Shown here piece by piece: positions 54,312 through 64,000 of a DNA stretch of 64,000 nt. Source of the stretch: Leucogyrophana mollusca. Lineage: Eukaryota > Basidiomycota > Agaricomycetes > Boletales. The notes below the pieces were generated by a model, which did not search any database, was not told where the DNA came from, and saw nothing but the letters and a program-made list of their open reading frames with translations. Within the stretch, counting starts at the first letter, position 1. Each line of letters opens with the position of its first letter. The position numbers and the translations under genes were made by a program. The stretch lies in assembly GCA_021014945.1 (NCBI GenBank), contig MU266337.1, forward strand, positions 62,001 through 126,000, in the 5' to 3' direction.

Positions 54312-55279
54312 AACTGCGTGTTGGTTGCTTGGATATTCCCGATATTTTCCTGGCGTACATGCCTTGTGTTTGATCTCGGGTTACCTTTTGACCTATCGTC
54401 TCACCATAGGGAGATAACAGGACACAACGGTGATACGTGTTATCAGAACCATCTTGCAATGAGAGCGTGGGTTGAATCAAAGGCGCTAGATCTGGCTGTA
54501 TCATGATGGTTTCGACTTTAACAACACCCCGAGACGCCTGGTGACTTGTAGCCTCACACGCTCCCGATATGTTCGTGCTTGTCACAACGCGGCATGGGAG
54601 ATTTGCCTCTTCCTTGTTGTCCAACGACTCGGCTGTCAATTGGAGGAGGAAAAAAAGGTAAATATAACGCACTAGCCACCTTATAGCCACTGTTCGCAAG
54701 CTGACAGACACCTCGTGAAGAGTGATGGGCGCGTTAGCGGCCGACCACATCTTGCAAGCTGTACCGTAGCTCGCCTTTATGATGAATCTTGAACTTGAGC
54801 GGGCTCAGGGGCTACACCCTAAACCGCGACCCGGAGTCGGATTACCATAACGAGCGAAGAACGCCATCATCACGAAATCTGTCTCTTTTCAGCAATCTTC
54901 GTGGATGAGCAGCACCACGACGCTGAGAGGAGCTGAATATTGCTGATATTTCAGGATGATACTCGAAAGCCGCATAGTCCACGATGTTGAGGAAGAAGAA
55001 GAACTCTTTTCGCACACGGACATGTCGAAAGCCGACTCTTGGAGAGTTTCCGGGGTAAGCTTCCGTCTCTTGCCCTATATTCGTCAGCGCACCTTGCTCA
55101 CGATTGCGTGATATCGTCTCATCGTAGGAAACTTTGCTTTACTCATAAAACTCTTCGTTATGATGAGCTGTCCGCATAATCCCCGAGCGTCTCGCTGGTA
55201 GCATCCTCATAAACGCACATTTGTTGCTGAGACGTGTCTCCTGTTCCACTTTAAACTCTGCGGCTTGGAGAAAATAGAC
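54312..55279. other. Intergenic, promoter of the ATP sulfurylase gene
   Basis: About 970 bp. A minus-strand frame (54295-54750) covers the end of RNase H2B antisense and has no family signal, so I treat it as chance. No CACGTG was noticed here. Nothing else supported. Confidence 0.4.
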
Positions 55280-58051
<2,772 letters not shown>

Positions 58052-60694
58052 ATGAGCTCTTCCAAGGAGTACGTAGATCGCGGCGTCCAAGCGAGCACCC
58101 CACCACCGAACACACGGCTTCCAGACTCAGATCTCGCCTTGGTACTAATTGCGTCAGGAACAGTGCCAAGACGCGCCAGCCATGCTACTCTCTCTTTTAA
58201 TTCACCGAGTTGCTCGCCTTCAAGATCGCCTCTCTCCCGCCGGGAGAGCGGCGCATATAGCCACTCATTCCCTCTTGATAGCCCTACGAGCCCCGTTCGC
58301 GCGACCTTGATATCTCGTCGCGTCCCGAAGCGCAAAGCCTTACCGTATTCACGCCCATCCGAAGCTAATAGGGACGAAAAACGCGTGGTCTCTATGCCCG
58401 AGAACGTACCGGAGTACGCGCGAGTTCCAGTAGGCACACGCGTAGTATCCATGCCTGAAGACCTCCGACCTGCGTTCGAGCCCTCACTGGAATCTGTATA
58501 CTCCCCTTCAACTGGTGACTCCTTTGGATCCTACCTGGAAAAGCGCAACCGCATTCATGTTCATCCACCTGCTGACGTGCCTCATACGCCATCTCCTCCA
58601 TCGTCCCCGGAATCGGTCCTCATCATTGATGGTGATGCTCAACTTCCTGATGCATTTCTCCGCAGGAAATACTCCCCTGAGTTGGATGATTATGATGAAG
58701 GTAAATTAACCGAAGCATGTATGGTGCTTTCTGACCGTGAATTATTCGGCCACTTCGTAGGCTGGATCGCCTGGGCCAGCTCTCCACCTCGACCGATCCC
58801 TGCGCTCCATGGCCCTCTCTCACTGCCATACGCTCGATGTCCCTCGTAAGTTGCCAGTATCTTCACTGCTAACTATCAAGCCTACATGTTTCCCAGTGGT
58901 GCTGAAGGCACAATCATTGATGAGTCCGACAACGTATCTCGTATCATCTGGGGTCTCGGACCTGGCGAACTCCCCTCTGGCCATTCTCGTATTGGAACAT
59001 GTGCATCCTCCTATGAGGCTTGTCCCCGGGTGTCTGCGCACGTCCCCATTTCACAGGCTCCGCCGCGATTACAACGGAAGTCACTGCACTCAAGCTCTAG
59101 CCATAATCCTCAAGTGCAACCGCATATCCCGACCGGAAAGCAGGCGACGATAACTGAAACCGAATTGCAGGAACCTAGTTTCCAGGATCAGATCGAGCGG
59201 AAGGTCGCTGTATCCCGACTAGACCGGAGCTCTTTCCCCTCCGCATCTACTATACGAGAGGATTTATCAAAAGACACGGACACGTGGCGGCCTGTGTACA
59301 CTGTTCGAGACCACCCGAGGCGGGAGCACATTCACCAAGAAGCCCAGTATTCTCGTGTCGACGAAGGACTTCTTCTGGATTGGCAAGAAATGACACTGGA
59401 CGAGAGGCAGCTCGAACATACAATGGCACAGTACTCCGAGTCTCGCAAGTCGGCCGTGCCCGGATTTCCACCTGTCACACAAGTACAAGTCCCCCAGGCG
59501 TACCCTCGCATCTTTGTCGAACGGCGACCGAATGAATACGTTGCCTCTGTCAACACTCCACGCCAGTCTGCTATGGCAATTGCTCAACAATACCGTACTC
59601 ACCTACAGCAACAACTTCGCCAAAAGCAGCAACAGCTTGTTGGTCTCCCTACGCCGCCCAACTCGTCGTCCCCGCAGTGGTCCTCAAACTTCTCTCCTTA
59701 TCAAGGTTCCTCTCTTTCTCCCGACATGGATTTACCCTATCATTCCAGGCCTTCGCCCAATATTTCTTATGCTCCGCACAAGCAACGCTCCGATCCTTCT
59801 CATCAGTTACGGCGCTTTGTCTACGAACGGATGGGTAACCTGGCTACCGGTGTGGCCCCACAAACAAACACCTATCGCTCTAATGGTCCGTCAGATTCAG
59901 TTGATAAAACCTTGAAATCTCTGTCAAGTCTTTCACCGCAGTCTGAAGTATCCAACAAACTCGCACATTACCTCAGACATCTAAATGCATTGACATCCCA
60001 GAGCTCGTTTACCTCCCCTGTGCACCCTGGCCCTCCACCCAATACCCCTTTGCCTCCTGTCCCCTTTGTCACGAACCCCATCTCTCGCGGTTCGACCAGC
60101 CACGCATACGGAGGGGCCGTTACCGCGACGCCGCCCTCCCCTCAATCCCCTGAAGCGCGCACTCGTAGTGTCTCATACCAACAGCCACAGTCTGTTCCTT
60201 TGGTCAGGCCAATGCAGAGACGCTTGTCCTCTGTTCCAGAAGAAGACCTTAGCGTATTTATCGATAGTTCACCCAACTCTCAACTGGCGCGAGATCGTCG
60301 GCGAGGTCTTTTGTCCCGGGGAGCGGATGCATTGGATGGCCACTCCCCAGCCCAAAGGCCCGATCAGCAGCGTCAGTTTTTGCAAGTTCCTTCAGCATCT
60401 TATCAATCGAGGACGCCGAGCCCGGAGTTTTCGATTCCCAACCGTGAGTACGATCCTCGGACCTATGCCTTATATCATGGCGCTTCGCCTGCTCGGGTGC
60501 GTTTACCATACGTCAAAGCGCAAGGGGACTATCAGCAAGATGCAAACGACCGAGCCAGGGCTGGGATAGGTCACAGCGAAAGCGTACCGAGCGCAAGCCA
60601 GCAGTCAAAGAGGAAACCGCGCGGAAGGAAGATCCGCGGACCGCCAGGTAACGGGTTTGGGCGGGGACAAGGGCGAGCTCTTGTCCCAGCGTGA
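58052..60694 (+). CDS. Large low-complexity hypothetical protein
   Basis: About 865 aa, Pro/Ser/Gln/Arg-rich and mostly disordered. Start MSSSKEYVDRGVQASTPPPN. The likely folded anchors are short: GWIAWASSPPRPIPALHGPL, then (over a GTAAGT...CCCAG intron) SGAEGTIIDESDNVSRIIWG. A Gln-rich helix (IAQQYRTHLQQQLRQKQQQL) sits in the middle. The C-terminus is basic and Gly/Arg-rich (KRKPRGRKIRGPPGNGFGRG, then QGRALVPA-stop), suggesting RNA or nucleic-acid contact (inference). An in-frame 60-nt GT...AG interval at 58701-58760 could be an intron or be kept. I do not recognise a named family. Confidence 0.75.
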
Positions 60695-60981
60695 AATTTG
60701 TAGTTTTGCTATCGCACTGTTTTCTATTTTCTTACTTTTGTTGTATTCTTCGGCATTGTTTCTGCGTTGTGTTGTATCTTTGCCTTGCACCCCTACTTCG
60801 AATTTGTCCATGCATCAGCACGCCTACATGTTCACTACCGTGGCTTCCCCTTAAATCCTTTCATTCGCTTGATAGACTTCCAGCATTATCATTAGATCTC
60901 TCACTCTCTCCCTGTAGCTATCATCCAAAACAATATCATTGCGAGACATGATCACGGAAAACGACACATCCAGAGCCTACC

Positions 60982-63002
60982 CTCATGGCTTGACGAACAT
61001 ATCGGTGAACTTGTCTACAGGGAGTTTAAAGAATGATGGTGCGTCCGAGACGGTGTCCAGGATCCTGGTGAAGAGGGGTCAATATCGCGCCACGAGACCC
61101 AGCTGTCATGGGACGCGACTCACTTCTTCTGGTGGGCGTCATCAAAGTGATGGCCGATGTGCCTTTTGAACTTCTCGACCAACAGCGGTGTGCCTTCTTC
61201 ACGGCGACGCTTGTGTCCGACAGGGTATTCCACCACGACCTCGTCCAGTTTCGTGCCGTCGTTTAGTTCGACCAAAAGTGCATTGCCGATCGAGCGCTTC
61301 GCGGGATCATGATACTCGGCAGAGAATGCTGTATCTTCAACACAGAAAATCTTCGCACGCAGGGCGTCGATGCGCGGATCGGCAGCTGAGGCATCGCTGT
61401 AGGACGTTGACGTGAGTTCACCGAAAATGAGAGGATATGCAACCATGTAGTTGATGGCGTGACTGCAAATACGTTATTAGTGTTTTCCACGCGTCGCTCA
61501 AGCCATGGGCGGTACGCACTCCCTATCAGCGAAGTTATCGAGAGGACCTTGCTTATCGATGATCCTGATAGCAGCTTCTTGGGTGCGGATGCGCACACTC
61601 TTGATGTCGTCGGACGACTTGCCCATCGCCTTGAGCTGAGCGTGAATGGTGTGTGCAGCCTCGACGGCCGTCTGCGCATGGAATTCGGCAGGGTAGGAGA
61701 TCTTGAAAAGGACGTTCTCCATGATGTAGGACCCGAAGGGCATCTGGAATTCGAAGGGCTTGCCCTAGAAAAGGGACAACGTCAGTCTAGATTTGAGCAG
61801 GACAGCACAAGCAAACCTTGAACAAGACGTCATAGAATCCCCATGTCTTCGCCGTAAGCACGGAAGGAAGACCAAGCTCGCCTTTCTTAACAAGCAGCGC
61901 AAGATTTACTGCACGGGAGCATGCGTCGCCTGCTGCCCAAGACTTCCGAGGTCCAGTGTTGGGAGCGTGACGATACGTGCGGAGAGACTGGCCATCGACC
62001 CAAGCTTGCGAGACTGCGTCAATGGTCTGAGAATGCGAAAGTCCACTTGAGGAAGTGACAGTTAGGCACAGTCCGCGTGCTCAGATAACAGCGAGAACTC
62101 ACAGCATCTTTGACACTACTGCGGTGCTGGCAACCTTGACAAGAACGACATGGTCGAGACCGACACGGTTGAAAGAGTTGAGGAGAGCAAGTCCACCTTG
62201 GATTTCGTGGGCTTTGATCATGGCCTCAAGGATGTCGCGGACAGTGAGAGGTTGGCCTTGTCGTGCAAGATGGTCGGCGACGGCCAAGATTGCGCCAAGG
62301 TTGTCGGACGGGTGTCCCCCTGTAATTTCAAAGCACGGGTTAACGTCTCTGGCGATGCACAGTAGAAGAACGAATGATTCCAAGTCGAAGATGTGATGTC
62401 CAAGCACGAGCATAAGCCCCGAAGGAAGACCAGTCACAAGAGCGCGGGGTGACAAAGAAGGCGCCTTTCCTGATCACTTGCTAACGAAGGTGTGCTTACA
62501 TTCCGCGGCAAGGAAGCAGTCGTTGAAATCGAGCCAACGGATGATAGTTCCAATATTGAACGCGCCGCGAATGGGATCCAGCTGGTAATTGGTACCAGGC
62601 ACCTTCGTACCTGCAACTGTATATCAGCACGACGATATAACAGAGAAATAGAATCCTACCGTTGGGCACGACAGTTCCTTCGACGACAGGACCAAGGAGC
62701 TTTGAACATTCGGGGAAGCGAAGGCCCTCAAGACCACATCCTATGGTGTCGATGAGACAAAGCCTAGCTGTCTCAAACGCAAGATCTGAGGTGACTTTGT
62801 AATTGTGGACGTAGTCTGCAATGTCCTTGAGGACCTTGTCAGGCTCTGGACGTACGGCGGACTCTCCGTGGTGGACAGACATAGCGCGAGCACTTAGGCA
62901 GAAACGAGAACCAAAAGTGGGGGTCGATAATCGATGGTAAACGGGTGCACTACTTATCGGACGAGAGAATGAACGCGGCCCTCGCCGAATCAGAGACAGC
63001 AT
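60982..63002 (-). CDS. Mitochondrial 2-methylcitrate dehydratase (MmgE/PrpD family)
   Basis: Dehydrates 2-methylcitrate in the methylcitrate cycle that removes propionyl-CoA. The N-terminus ([20 protein letters not shown] and on to [11 protein letters not shown]) is Arg/Ser-rich without acids, a typical mitochondrial presequence. The PrpD blocks are [91 protein letters not shown] and [16 protein letters not shown]. The last exon, after a GTGAGT intron, encodes [19 protein letters not shown] and ends MFVKP-stop at 60982-60984. Reading past that intron would instead stop at HQKK. About 560 aa and apparently intact. Confidence 0.92.
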
Positions 63003-63275
63003 CGTAGCACAAGAAAGAAAACAAAGTCCGAGTGAGCGATATTTTTCAGTGCTGACCGTGTGTAACCTGGATGATCCGCCCGCCAGACGTCGGCAAACGC
63101 CCTCACTAGTACTTACGCACATAATAATGATTGTCTGTATCGCCAAGGCTCGTATTATAAACTCCTAGTCATCATTGCAATCCACATCACCATAATTCTA
63201 CTGGCATCGATAAAATATCAATATATACGCAAGGAATCATTAGTTGGCAACATCCACACAAACTGCGGTCATGGT

Positions 63276-64000
63276 TCAAACGGGAGCCGAATGATCTTGA
63301 ACCTCAGTGGAGAGCACTTGATGGTCGCTGGATGTGGGGACCTGTTTCTGAGATTCAGTCGGTCGGACCTGGACCTCATCCTGACTCGGAGTAGGCTGGG
63401 GGGAACCCTGGGCAGCAGAGGAAGGAGGTTGTGCGTTTTGTGGAGGGTAGCCGGGATAGTAGCCAGGCTGTTGATGAAACATGTTGGGCGTCGAGGATCC
63501 TGGTGCATAGCCGGGATAGCTGTACTGGGGTTGCCCCGGCATGGAGGGAGGACCATAATAGCTGCCGTATTGAGGGTGAGGGGGAAAATTGGCCGGAGGG
63601 GTTCCCGCAGGATGGCCGGGATAGTTGTAGAATGGACCCGGAGCGCCGGAAACTGGGTACTGCGTCACAGGAACAGTGCCGGGAACTCCGGAAACCGGAG
63701 AGGGGGTGGGTGGGCTGACGGCTTGGACCGATGAGGTCCATATCCCCTTTCCACGAGCGCTTGATACGGAGGCATATATGATAAGTATGGCACCATACGC
63801 GAGAACTACACACCAACCATGTCAGTAAAATGTATCATACTGTAAGGAAGTTCACCTTACGGGCGATAAAGTTGAGGAACGAGAATGCAGCAATGGCACT
63901 AAACTCGCTGCAGACTGCACCATATGTTACTGTTTTTGCACATCCTTTTTATCAAAATATGTCGGCTACTTACCTGGGATGTCGTATGCCAGGCAACCAC
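63276..64000 (-). CDS. MARVEL-type membrane protein, 5' end outside the window
   Basis: Partial gene: the start lies beyond position 64000. Exons from the edge read AYDIP, then SEFSAIAAFSFLNFIA, then LLAYGAILIIYASVSSARGK and GIWTSSV. This pattern (acidic residue, EFSAI-AFSFLN, then a last transmembrane helix followed by RG-x-x-WTSSV) is seen at the end of fungal MARVEL-domain four-helix proteins. The tail is Pro/Tyr/Gly-rich with PGYPPQ, QYSYPGYAPGSS and YGSYYGPPSMPGQPQ, like tails that bind ESCRT or Nedd4-type adaptors (inference). It ends VQDHSAPV. Confidence 0.7.

Noticed and set aside
54295..54750. Minus-strand frame of 151 codons after the RNase H2B gene
   Set aside because: It overlaps the end of a well-supported gene on the other strand, has no motif or splice context, and shows no known family.

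Overview
This is a window of nuclear DNA from a filamentous fungus, most likely a basidiomycete of the Agaricomycetes. The genes are dense and lie on both strands. Almost every gene is broken by many short introns (about 50-65 nt, GT...AG with a few GC...AG). Several protein types are typical of mushroom-forming fungi: NRPS-like adenylate-forming reductases, a CYP64-like P450, small secreted cysteine-rich proteins and fasciclin proteins. No rRNA, tRNA, CRISPR array, complete transposon or plasmid-type feature was noticed. Species cannot be assigned from the sequence alone. Gene models were spliced by eye, so internal exon borders are less certain than gene identity.

Layout: 0.8-2.2 kb fasciclin-domain membrane protein, possibly damaged; 3.2-3.7 kb small hypothetical protein; 4.1-5.1 kb (-) mitochondrial-type HemK/MTQ1 methyltransferase, divergent from 5.6-7.8 kb ERT1-type gluconeogenesis regulator; 9.4-11.6 kb cytochrome P450; 12.0-12.6 kb (-) PRA1/Yip3, divergent from 12.8-13.1 kb CDC26-like protein; 13.3-16.0 kb (-) PEX5; 16.4-17.6 kb (-) C2H2 zinc-finger protein; 18.9-22.1 kb (-) long HSL-type alpha/beta hydrolase, divergent from 22.4-23.8 kb MRI1 (methionine salvage); 24.0-26.3 kb (-) coiled-coil protein, divergent from 27.0-30.9 kb adenylate-forming reductase (A-T-R); 31.3-33.1 kb taspase-like protease, convergent with 33.1-34.6 kb (-) TFB4; 34.8-36.7 kb (-) ankyrin-like protein with a C-terminal CaaX-like box.

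From 37.4 to 40.7 kb there are three paralogous small secreted six-cysteine proteins. Two of them lie in a direct tandem duplication of about 1.29 kb. The rest is mainly housekeeping: 41.7-47.0 kb CHD1 remodeler; 47.4-48.4 kb (-) membrane protein; 48.6-50.6 kb (-) SLU7 splicing factor; 51.0-52.7 kb secreted Ser/Thr/Ala-rich protein with three Cys-bounded repeats; 52.9-54.3 kb RNase H2 subunit B; 55.3-57.3 kb ATP sulfurylase (MET3); 58.1-60.7 kb large disordered protein; 61.0-63.0 kb (-) mitochondrial 2-methylcitrate dehydratase; 63.3-64.0 kb (-) MARVEL-type membrane protein running off the window.

There is no obvious multigene biosynthetic cluster. The reductase stands apart from other tailoring genes, and the P450 is about 15 kb away. 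Functional links are loose: ERT1, PEX5 and methylcitrate dehydratase all belong to growth on non-sugar carbon, and MRI1 and MET3 both belong to sulfur/methionine metabolism. The most unusual signals are the small secreted protein duplication, the orphan adenylate-forming reductase, the repeat-bearing secreted protein, three GC-AG introns, and a 7-nt microexon beside an in-frame intron in the zinc-finger gene.
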